The notes beneath the pieces are model-generated. The model saw only the letters and a list, made by a program, of their open reading frames with translations. It was not told the DNA's origin and did not search any database. The position numbers and the translations under genes were made by a program. Positions 35,843 to 52,800 of a stretch of DNA of 64,000 bases are shown in pieces. Numbering within the stretch: position 1 is the stretch's first letter; each line of letters begins with the position of its first letter. The stretch comes from Eleginops maclovinus (lineage: Eukaryota > Chordata > Actinopteri > Perciformes > Eleginopidae), in contig NC_086358.1 in the NCBI RefSeq assembly GCF_036324505.1, positions 5,217,268 to 5,281,267 of the forward strand, read 5' to 3'.

Positions 35843-38800
35843 GTGGGGATGGACACCTGATGCGCACTGTAACACTTAACCACACCCCCTGAGGCAGCAG
35901 CGCGTGAAGGGGGAATTTGTCTCTTGTAAATATTTAAAGTGGTTTTGATAAGTGTTTTGTGTTTGGCTTCAATGTTTGACTTTTATTTGAAATGTATTTT
36001 GATTAGACATGCAAAAGAGGTCCGTTTTTAAAAAATGATTCCAGTAGCAAAACAAGTAGAGTTAAACCGAATATATAAACGACTCACTGTCGTTTGCAAA
36101 ATAGATAAACCAAAATCTGCGGGATTGTTTCTGCATTCTGCCCGTTTAAGAACCACTAACAGAGCCAAGAGCCTACCTTTTACAATAAATGAGCCCCCCC
36201 CACCCCTGCTTTATATTATGTGAAAATAATTACCTATAGGGCAATTGATTGCCCTATAGGTTAAAGCCCAGTAAGCATTACAGTGGTGATATCAGAATTA
36301 AGAGGGCCCAGGGGAAGAAGAAGCCCTTTGTTAAAGATGTGTTCGTCACACACGCAAAATGTGCCAATATGAGGGGCCTTTTTCTGAATTTATTTGGGGG
36401 ACACTACCAACATTTGCCTTTCCTGACAGTCCCCCCGATTCTACCTTTGTAAAGTCTCACGGTTTAACTGCTCATTTATTGTGAGCCTGTCTCTGGTCAG
36501 TATGATTTCGACCAACAGGTGAGGTAACCATCAGCAGAAACCTTTTCTTGGTTGCTTAAAGAAAGTAGTAAAGATTGAAGTGCAGCTAGAAAAGACACTT
36601 ACCAGTACTTACCTGCACTGAAGCCTCTTAACAGACACGTTCAGGAGCATGAAAACTAATTACCAGAAGAAAATACAACTGATCCTTGACATTTGAAATA
36701 ATGGCCTGCACAGCACTTCAGAAAACACAGTTTACCAATAATTGGAGAAAGATGGGACGACTAACCCTGCTAACATAAAACAACACATGGCTTATTCTGT
36801 TGACAGATATTTTCTCAGGATTTCTGAATTTTGTCAAGAATACGTCAAACTTAATAAGACACTTTTTCAAAAGCTTATATACTTTTATTGTATATACAGC
36901 TCTATTCAACGAGGTAAGGGTCTCTCAATAAGGTGCTTCATGGTCTACTTACAATACTGAGCAAATCAATGTTTCTTCAAGTTAAAATGGGTGAATTTGT
37001 TGCAGGGGATGTAATCAAACTTACCTAATTGTTTTATTGACTCTGATCTATTCTGTGCATGTAGTTAAGCCACAAACACATTCATCTTTAGATACTGAGG
37101 ATATGGTATATTGATGTATGTGTGACCTCCAATGAGTGCATTTACAACTGTTCCCTAATGTCTATTTATTACTGTTCATTCATTAATATGAAATGTATTG
37201 TAATCAGGAGCGAAGTAGCCTATGTTGTCCAATCATTAGCCCCCCTACAGCCTTCTATGCTCTCATCCCTCCTGCATGCATTATTCGTGCTGAAGTCATT
37301 AATATGTGCTGGAAGTAGAGAGGTCATAGGGTACGGCAGCCACGGATCAATAATGCAATTGTGTGAAACATAGCTTCAGCATGCTTCAGGGAAATTCACT
37401 TTAACTGCAGTAATGTACTTGATCACGATCCTCTTTTACCTGATTTATTTTTGCTCTGAAATGGAGAAACTGTCACAGAAAAGCAATCTCAGTCTTATTT
37501 ACAGAAGAGGATTTGGGCCATGTGAACATTTTAAATCTGGAATAAAAATCAGAACTCAAACCTTGTCTTTACTCTTGGTCACATCCCAACACATTTTTCT
37601 CATGTGGCCCTAATCCTCTTCCGTACTTAGTCTTGTACATCTTTCCAAATCCATGTCAGAACAGAGACTTTAAAGTGTGTGTGTGTGGCCTGACGACGCT
37701 AACACACTCGCACACAGACAATGTGTACATAAATACCTTTCAGGTCTCGAGTGCTGAGGCTAAGTCTAATGTAATCGGTCACATTTATGACCGTTGGCAG
37801 CAGCTCCCGTTTATCTCTAATCTTCGCGGTCTGCTGTTCAGTTAATGACGCCTGAAGCCATCGCTTATCCTTAGTTCGGGGGCAGTGTTGACTTTTTTAC
37901 CGTGCACATGCTAAGGGGGTTCCTGCCCCTGTGCTTTATGTTTGCACACAGGATAGAGACAGGATTTTGTGCCAGATGTGAACCTTTAACATGTATTTCT
38001 TTTAGCCCCGCTGCATGAGATCAGCCTTAGATCATGGGTCATGCTTCCATATAACAAACTACACGTTGTCCTGCTGCACTCCCTGGGGAAGCAATGACAT
38101 CCCCTCTCATGTGTTGCTTTATAGAGTTGTAAAAAACAATGGCTTTTTCTTTGTCAGTCCCTAAACCCTGATCAAAAACACAACTTGATTTGGACATGAA
38201 TCCCACAATAATAACAAGTCGTTAAAGTGTATATGAGCATGCCATAAAGGCTGTAAGTCGAGTGTGGTATCATTGATTGTGCTGGCTGTAATTATTGTAC
38301 CATAATTGAAGGTCCTATTGAGGCACAATTAGTGTGCTGAAGTTTTTTACAACCATTGACCCCCAAATTGATGCAAAATGGACCTTAAATTGTAAAATAA
38401 TGGCTTTGAACAATCTGATGAGTTGGAATAAACAAGGGGAAATGGCTCAAAGTGATTAAATAGGGAGTAAATCATCTACCATTCAGGGGAATTGATGTGT
38501 CCTCTTCCTCGCTATCACCCATTCCCCACAGTTAGTGGTGGCCATCGTGAACATTTAGTTAATTCTACTCCAGTAATCAACCTCTCTGCCTTCACTTTAC
38601 AGGCTGTAAAAGTCAATGACAAGAAACAACAATATGCACAAGACAAACTCATTAGCTGGCTCCAGTGTTTGCAGGTAAACAGTTAGAAAGTAGCAGCCCC
38701 TAGATAAGAGAAAGGGCAGATAGCTACGGTTTTCATGGTGCAATAACCCGAGCTAATGCACTCCTGCGGAGCCGTTCAGGCCCCAGCGGAGAGGAGAAGC

Positions 38801-41130
38801 CATCAAGGCAGAGATAATGGGACCAGTTAACTTTTTCTCTCATGTTGGCTACTTTTGCAAACTTTTCCTCACGATGCAGGATGTAGATGTACGTGGACAT
38901 TTCATATACATCTACTTACTGTAGGAATCTACCTGTACTCCTCAAATGGAGCTCTAAAAGCTTTTCCCTTTGACACGACTCCCCCATTTCCATTTGCATG
39001 AATAGGCCAAGAACCAAAAAAGAAGATTGCACAAACATGCTTATAAAAGTCAAATCTGTGTGTACAAGCAATCGACCGGGAGAACGTCTGACTCCTTCCT
39101 GCCGTCACGGACAAAGAAGGAAATGGTTATGCTTCTTCTTTTCTTTTATTTATTTATTTCGCCTTATCTCCAGAGTGAGGGGAGCCACTTATATGAGCAG
39201 AGTGCTTTCCATGCGGCCAGGTCTGTTTGCAAAGCTCAGGAGACAAAATGGGGGGGGATGACGGGCTGCCCACTACCACAAAGCTGTAATTCTTGACCAC
39301 ATAAATGTCTCTAAAAGGAGTGCCGGGCAGCAAACAATAACATATTTCTCTTTAAGCTTCATGTTACACTCTTGTTTCAGATATGGTTGTGGGGCACTGA
39401 GCAGTCAGTCCTCTGGGGGAAACAAGTCAAGGCTTCTCATTTGGCTTCCAAACAGCAAGGCCTCATGTTATTGCCCCCTCGCCCCCCCCCCCCCCCTCGA
39501 GAGATTCGAAGTCTTTTCTGGAAAGCAGAGCCAACCAATTACAGCAATATCTCACCGGCTGATGTGTTTATGAGCGGGCTGGCAGTGGCAGCTTCAGGTA
39601 ATTTTGACGGATGGCGATACAGGTGTCTGAGGGCTCGGGAAAGGTCGATGAATTGATTCAGAGCATGCTCTCAAAGCCGCTACTACAAATTAAGAAAGAC
39701 ACGGTGCTATTTCTGTATCAGAATTGAAACAAGACCCAAGTCAAAGTCTTACTCACAATGACCAGATATGGCGTGAATTTACAGCTCTACCAAACCAGAT
39801 GACGTCCAACTCAATGGGACTGTCTAGATGCGTCACGGCAGATCAGGCAGAAGCTGTAATCTGTTGATATTGCCCTCAAGCTTTTGAGATTTCACATTTT
39901 AATAGATGTGTACGCAGGATCTCTTCCCAATGGACAGCAATTACACAAAAGCAACCCCACCTCAATCGCACCCTTGGTGTAAATCACTTTGATCCTCAGG
40001 CTTTGAGGAGTTTCAGGAAGCCAATATCAAGGGAAGGTGATTTTGGAGGAGCCTGGGGTGTCTCTGAAAGACAATGACTTATGTTCAAGGGATATGCCAT
40101 CCAAAACCTCCGAAGATAAAATACTATTGAGAGCGGGCAATGTTTCAGCCAAGAGGAAAACAAGCAGAAAAACAATCCAACAAATAGTTGTGGAGATATT
40201 TCACTCAAGACCGAGATATGGGAAGCTTGATAGGAAGGCAGGAGATACAAAAAGTTCTTCTAGAAATCCAGATTCATACAGTTTGGTGCTGATGCAAGTA
40301 ATAGATGATATAGAGTATTTATAGGATAAGTGAAAACATGCCAGTCCATCAGAAACAAAATGAAAGGGGTATACCAAAATAAAATATGATTAATCCTTTA
40401 GAAATGATACATTTTTGGATATATTTTCAACGCAATCATCGAATTCAGATATTAGACTGAACCAAAGACCAGACTATCATTTCCATACCTAGAGACATGC
40501 TGTAGTTTGGCTTAAAATCAATATTTGTATGATATTCAAGTGGAGTCATAATGCCAAAGTGCCTTTCTGATAATTGCATGTAAGATTATGGGCGGAAACA
40601 TACTTTAAAAATAACACAGCTTGTTTGACTCAGTTTTTGTTCTATTATCTGAAGAACACATTGTGATTTCTGCTGGACCACAAATGTTTCAGTCCTTATA
40701 CCACGTAGTATTGTGTATTCCTCGGCCAGAACAAACACTCCATCTGTACAGCCATCCTGCATCAGATTAAGAAGAAGAAGATTCAAACGTCTTCATCATC
40801 ACAGCCGTCTCCACAGCCCCACATCCAACCTGCGGCATGTCTCCATTTCCCTTTAAAAGTGAGATGAATGATGTTAATCAGCCCACAGGAGCCCTGCGCC
40901 TCCCTCAGCTCCTCGTCCTGCTGTAATAAAGCGGTCTGCCTGCATGAGTAATTACTCTCATCTGTCTCAGGCATATGAGCAAAGACCTGACTGGATAAAA
41001 GCCTCACTTAATGGCCCCCCTTCTGCCTCGAGACCAATCTAAGAACAGCTCAATTACAGATCCGTTACGGAAAAAAAATACTGTTTAAAGATTGTGTGAA
41101 AATAAATAGACAACAAGTGTGTAAAGAAGG
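35843..41130. other. pyyb-tut1 intergenic region
   Basis: I see no exon with both splice sites and a recognisable protein. Notable content is a perfect 14-bp inverted repeat at 36232-36261 and a poly-C run near 39483-39496. It includes any distal pyyb promoter elements. Short open frames on both strands resemble no family I know. Confidence 0.55.
36232..36261. repeat. Perfect 14-bp inverted repeat, 2-nt spacer
   Basis: ACCTATAGGGCAAT at 36232-36245 is exactly complementary to ATTGCCCTATAGGT at 36248-36261. It lies about 390 bp upstream of the pyyb TATA box. Confidence 0.9.
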
Positions 41131-41150
41131 TGGTGTTACACAAAGATGGT

Positions 41151-41156
41151 TTTATT
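41151..41156 (-). terminator. tut1 polyadenylation signal
   Basis: AATAAA on the minus strand 333 bases past the tut1 stop codon, giving a 3' UTR of roughly 350 nt. Confidence 0.6.
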
Positions 41157-41488
41157 CATTTGAAGATACCATCAAATGTCAGCCACTGAACATCCCTCTG
41201 AAGCTTCACCATTTAAGATTATGTTAAACAAAACTCCACTAAAAACAAGCCGCGTTTCAAACATAAAAGTAGGGCTAAGTCAGAAACAAACACAAAAGGG
41301 TACAAATATATAGGAAAATATTACAAACTTGATATTCTGAAGAAGCCCACATTCACAAATATAATAACCGAAGCCTGGTCAACATAAAGCCACATAATGC
41401 ATGTCTTCTCAAAGGTTAATACAATTAGCTGTGATTTGATCAAAACAAATAAACAAAATGCTTAGACATATCCTAAATATGTCTCGTT

Positions 41489-47279
<5,791 letters not shown>

Positions 47280-47280
47280 G

Positions 47281-47480
47281 GTGGGAAAATTTTGAATTAA
47301 ACGATGAAGCGAGAAAGGAATTAACAATTAAAGTCTCCAGTCAGCCAAGTTTCGGACCGACAGCTCTCCATGCGCCTCTCAAATCTCCCTCCAGCGCAGC
47401 TTCAACGTTTGTTTCTGGTGCGTCTCTCAAATCCGTCCGGGCTGTGTTCCAGTTATATGCTCCGTTTCCGGTTTTCCATT
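47281..47480 (-). promoter_or_regulatory. tut1 5' UTR and probable promoter
   Basis: On the minus strand this contains ACCGGAAAC (an ETS-type site at 47464-47471) and no good TATA box at the right place. Two near-copies of an 18-base motif, GGATTTGAGAGACGCACC and AGATTTGAGAGGCGCATG, lie about 50 bases apart. A housekeeping-type promoter is likely. Confidence 0.45.
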
Positions 47481-48329
47481 TGCGCGGCAAAGCCTGGCAT
47501 AAATTCTGCATTTCTGTTTTCGGAAGATTTTATCACTTGTTCTGTTTTTTCATTGAAATTAATATTGATTGAGGATTTCTCAGTCCAAGTTATCAGCACA
47601 CACATATCCCTTTAATTTCTTAACTAGCATTTGAACAGCAGGAAGTACGTTTTCCATTTCAAAGCAAAAGGTTTGAAATGTTTTTAGGATCTTAAGTTAA
47701 TACTACACAACAGGACATTTAAAATGCCCTTTTGTGCAAAGCCATGAAAATTAATTCGGCATGAATTATGAGTTTATCTTGGTAAAACGCTTCACGGAGG
47801 CTTTTTTTACACTCCCCTCATTCTTTGTGAATAAAACCAATGTTGCTTTTGCTCTTTCCTCGGCTCATAAAAGGTTAAACCTGCACCAACATTGAAGTCA
47901 TGTATTTTCAGTCTTTACAGCAGTTCCGTTAATGATAAAACACAGAACAATAATGAACCAGAGCAATGTCTGTACCTCCGATAGGCTGCATAAAAGCTTC
48001 CGGTGCTCTTAAGCTGTTTGGTGAACTATCATCCCTGTCTTTCTGACCACATTGTATCAGAATAATATTTGGACATAAAGAAAAATTGAGACATTTTCAA
48101 TCAAATCAATTTAATAACTTTTTCGCACCATTAAAATATTTGCAGAAACCAGTGGTAAACAACTTTAAAATTAAATCAATGGTTAAAACAAACATCCCTG
48201 CTGTAATGGCACAAAGAAAAGCAGTGCTTCATTGAATTGTCTATAAAATTACTTTCTAAAATGCCAAAGATTTAGAAAAGTAAAAAAAGGGAAAAGGGAA
48301 ATAAGGATTAAGAAAATATATAAATTCTT
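47481..48329. other. Between tut1 and mki67: distal tut1 promoter and mki67 3' UTR
   Basis: No gene of its own. The right part (about 48095-48329) should be the mki67 3' UTR; an ATTAAA variant lies at 48115-48110 on the minus strand. The left part is AT-rich and unique. Confidence 0.5.
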
Positions 48330-49880
48330 TTATTTCTTAGCTGCTCTTTTGCGAGTTTTGGGCTGTGCTTCAACCTCAACACTTTCCACCTTGCTTGAAG
48401 TCTCGGCCTCGTCCACAGTGACCTTTGCCCCTCGTCTGGCTTTCTTGACGGGCACAGCTTCTAAAACTTTGTCTGAGAGATCACTCTCTTCAGTTTGGTC
48501 GGCATTCTTTGGCAAAGTTTTGCTTTCGGTGGTGAGTTTTGACTTCTTGCCTCTGACGGCCTTCACAGGTGTTGCTGTTGGAATCTCGAAGACCTCGACA
48601 TTTTCGTTCCACTTGATGGCTCTCTTGGTGGTTTTTGCGTCTTCCTCAACAGCAATGCTTGAATCTTCAGTGGGATTTGCTGCGGGCTTTACTGCTGCCC
48701 GCCTCCCTCTTTTGACTGGCTCTACTGGAGCTGCTGCTGGCTCTGAAACTGTGGATTCTTCGCTTGTCTCTTCGAGGGGAAGAGCTGCAACTCGACGGGC
48801 TCTCTTTGCAGGAACGGCTACTTTTTTCACAGGAGTTTTCACCCCCCTCGCCTTGCTTGGTTTACTGACTGGAGCTGGCTCTTCTTCACTCTTCTCTTCA
48901 GCCTCACGTTCTGCAGCAGCGACCTGCAACTTCTTCAGTAGCTTGTTTTCCCTTCCTGCCGCGTTTGAGTTTGTTGGTGGTGCTGACGATGGAAACCTCT
49001 TGGACCTCAGCGGGTTCGACAGGTGTTTCAATCTCAGGCTCTGGTTTTGCTTTGCGCCCTCCTCTTTTGGGTTTGGCAGCAACAACAGTAGCATGTTCCT
49101 CCATCTTCACAGGTTCATCCACAACAACAGTAGCTTCAGCCTCCTCTGGGACAACAGTTTCAATTTCTTGCACCGCCTTCCTGCTTCTCCTCATCTTTTT
49201 AGCCGGCTCCTGGGTTTTAGTAGTCTCAACTGTCTCTAGATTTTTTTCTTCTTCTTCTTCTTGTTTTGCATTTCTTCCTCTCCTAGCTTTAACTGGAGGC
49301 TGGGAATGCTGCTTGGTCTCCACTGCGACTTCCACCACCTCGTTTTCTTCAACAGCATCGGTTTTTGTCTTCTTCCCTCTTCTCACACCTTTGTTATTCT
49401 CTGGCTCCACTGGTGTTAGCTTGGTTTTTCTCCCTCGGACAGGCTTCACGACAGCTTCCTCGGCAGGTGGAGCAGAAGTGATCTCTTCGATTGGAGACGT
49501 CTGCTTGCTCTCAGCTTCAGTGGAAACCTCAGCAACTGTTTCCTCAACTTTCTCTGCTACCACTTCAGGCTGTTCATCAGCGGTGCTTTCCTGAGACTTG
49601 GCATTTCTGCCTCTTGTTGTTGATTTTCTGACAGGAGGTTCAACAGCCTCAGTCTTCTTGCCTCTTCTGCCTCTAACTGGAGCAGCGACAACAGCTTCCT
49701 GCTCTGCCGCCTCCTCTTGGTCATTGGCTGATTTAGACTCCACAACTTTTGCCCTTCTGCTTCGAACAGGTTTCTTCTGAACGATAGCGGCTTCTTCTTC
49801 TTCTGGGATTTCACAAGTTGCTGCCTCCTCTTCAGGTAAGCTCTCAATTACGGGAGTCGCCTCCTGCTGGTCCTCTGCTT
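48330..49880 (-). CDS. mki67: mki67 exon 14: basic repeats and C-terminus, frameshifted
   Basis: Enters EAEDQQEATPVIESLP and runs through RGRRGKKTEA, KRGRKTK-like blocks and KLKRGRKGKQATEEVA in one frame, which stops at TGA 48906-48904. The same composition resumes one base later as AAAEREAEEKSEEEPA and continues through KRGRRAAVKP and KARRGAKV to RKRAAKK and TAA at 48332-48330. The exon is 1551 nt where 1550 would keep phase, so one base is extra near 48905-48950. Confidence 0.88.
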
Positions 49881-52800
49881 CTGAAATTAGAGGAGAAAAG
49901 AAAGGGAAATGTTAACTTCACACGAACAGTGGTTGGATCAAAAATAGCTCATCAGTTAAATTCGTTTTGTAATTTTTCTAAGTATATTCCACTTTTTTGT
50001 AAATCACCTATAGTTTGTATTCATTTTCTGCAATATTTGCTCTTACGTTTTGTATTTTCTTACTGTGTCTATGCATGCACCAATATACACCAATGCAAAT
50101 TCCTTGTATGTGTAGACATATTCTGATTTAAATACTATACATTTAACATTGTTATTTAGAGCCGAATCAAACGGGCTGCGTTAGTAAGTAAGAAATAATC
50201 ATTTATTCACCTCAAAGAAATAGTTTTAAGTGATGCAGTTTAGCCCCAAAACGAGCCTGAAACACAAACAATAAAGATGACCAACCTTTGACGGCATCAT
50301 CTTGCTGCTTGGTTTTTCTTCCTCTCTTGGGCTTCTGCACAGCTTTCTCCACAGGTGCTGTGCTCTCGTTTGCTTCCTGTTCGACCTCCACGGGGGTGCT
50401 TGGTTCACTCTCAGGTTCTGGCACCATTTCAGTTTCAACCTCTGGGACCACTTCAGCTTTTTTAACAGCTCTTCCTCTTTTCGGCTTAGGGGCATCTTTC
50501 TCAACTGGGAGCTCAACATCTTGGCTTTCTTGAGACTTAGCATTTCTGCCTCTTGTTTGTTTGACAGCGGGAGGGGCAGCAGCTTCAGTTTTCTTTCCTC
50601 TTCTTCCTTTGGCTGGTGTAGGGACGACGGGCTCTTCAGATTGTTCTGCTGCTTCCTGTTGATCCTCAGCTGCTTCTGGTTCCATGGTCTTCGTCCTTCT
50701 GCCTCGAACGGATTTCTTCTTCTGGTCTGGCTTTGAGGAAGTTGTGTCCATTTCTGTGACTTCTTCAGAAGCAGTCTCCACTTTAGGTTCTTCGGATGCG
50801 ATCTCTTCTACGGTGTCTACTTTGAGTTCTTCTGCTGCTGCTTCCTGTTGATCCTCAGCTGTTTCAGGTTCAACGGTCTTGGTCTTTTTGCCTCGAACAG
50901 ATTTCTTCTTCTGGTGTGGCTTTGAGGAAGTTGTGTCCATTTCTGTTACTTCTTCAGAAGCAGTCTCCACTTTAGGTTCTTCGGATGCAATCTCTTCTAC
51001 GGTGTCTACTTTGGGTTCTTCTGCTGCAGCTTCCTGTTGATCCTCAGCTGCTTCAGGTTCAACAGTCTTGGTCTTTTTGCCTCGAACAGATTTCTTCTTC
51101 TGGTGTGGCTTTGAGGAAGTTGTGTCCATTTCTGTGACTTCTTCAGAAGCAGTCTCCACTTTAGGTTCTTCTTCGGATGCGATCTCTTCTACGGTGTCTA
51201 CTTTGAGTTCTTCTGCTGCTGCTTCCTGTTGATCCTCAGCTGTTTCAGGTTCAACGGTCTTGGTCTTTTTGCCTCGAACAGATTTCTTCTTCTGGTGTGG
51301 CTTTGAGGAAGTTGTGTCCATTTCTGTGACTTCTTCAGAAGCAGTCTCCACTTTAGGTTTTTCTTCGGATGCGGTCTCTTCTACGGTGTCTACTTTGGGT
51401 TCTTCTTCAGATACCACCTCAACTGCATCTTCCTTAGGTTGTTCCTCAGATGTCTTATCTACTGCATTCACCTCTGGTTCTTCAGCTACAGCATCTTCTA
51501 CTTTGGGTTCTTCTACAGTAACCATCTCATCTACTGTGACCACTTCTGCTTCTTCAGACTCATTTACAGCAACAGTTTCAATTTTGGGTTCTTCCACAGC
51601 TACACTCTCCTCTACAGGGGCTTCAGAGATCGGTTCGGCAGCATCTGATGATTCAATATCTTTGTGTTCAATTGACACTTCGGATAGGAGGGCATCGACA
51701 ACTGCTTCACTTGCAGCCACTTCTGAAATCAGAGATGAAAAATACAATGACAAAACCACAAAGATAATCAGCTATTGGAACGCGGCTGAGATAACCACTT
51801 TTTCATCAAACTTAAGAACCAACTTACCCGTTTCTTTAACTTCCACACAAATATATTCAGCCGTTTCCTCCTCCATGATCTCTTCAGGTCCCTGGGAGTC
51901 CTCCGCTGGGGCCTCATCGCTCGCAATTTCCTCCACACTTGTGGCTTCTGGAGCTTTGGGAGTTTCCAGGACTTTTTCTTGAAGGTGGTTGACAGGTCCA
52001 GCCTCCTGCTGTGGGGTCTCACAAACTATCTCAGCGTCTCGTACGGTCTTCTGCTTGGGGGTTGTCAGAAGCTCCACCTTGATGTGCTCTACAGCTTCCT
52101 GTTTTGGAGTCGCCATCATCCTCTTCACTCCGGTGAGACACTCTTTCTGTTGTTCGCGCTTCTGCTTAGGAGTTTTCAGAATCTTCCCTCTCAGGTCTTC
52201 GATGGGCTCGCACTTCTGCTTGGGCGTCTTCATGATCCTCTTCACTCCGGTGAGACACTCCCGTACCTCTGGCTTCTGTTTGGGAGTTGTTGCGGCGGTC
52301 GTTTTCAGATCTGTGCTCTGCTGCTCGCTGGAATCATCAGAGGGATTCTCAGAGGCGGGCACTTCACTGACTAAGCTAGCCTCTTCCTCTTCATCGTTGA
52401 GGAGGCGCTGCACTGCCTCGCTGTTGTATCTTCTGTCTTTGACTGAAGACGACACGGTCAGTGGAGACACCATCATCTCACCTGGAAAATAAGTCGCATT
52501 TTAAAATGTATTACATAACATTTGTAAAACTCTTTAGCCTTAGGCAATACAGTGGAGCAGAAATGAGGTCTAAAACTCATTTCCCTCATCTTAGTTTTTT
52601 TACTGTATTTGTTAGATGCCTGAATTAAGCTATGTGGTTAATAGATGCTTAGGAAATGTGTCACGTTTTTTCTACAAAAATCAGGAAATGCCTGTGAATG
52701 TTTGAAGCTTTTACATGTCTTAAACAGGCGGTCGCCGACAAGAACCTAAATAAAATGACTCAAAACCCAATAAAAGTCTGCTATTAGCTTAGCGTGTTGA

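Noticed and set aside
36000..41100. Hidden gene between pyyb and tut1
   Set aside because: Several 60-100-codon frames exist on both strands, but none resembles a family, pairs with good splice sites, or shows coding bias.
48349..49239. Plus-strand open frame of 296 codons rich in Ser, Thr and Phe
   Set aside because: It is the antisense of the mki67 last exon. The low-stop opposite frame follows from the biased GAA/AAG-rich codons of the real gene.
51260..51982. Plus-strand open frame of 240 codons with SSD/SST repeats
   Set aside because: Antisense shadow of mki67 exons 12-13; the repeats mirror the sense repeats and it crosses their intron.
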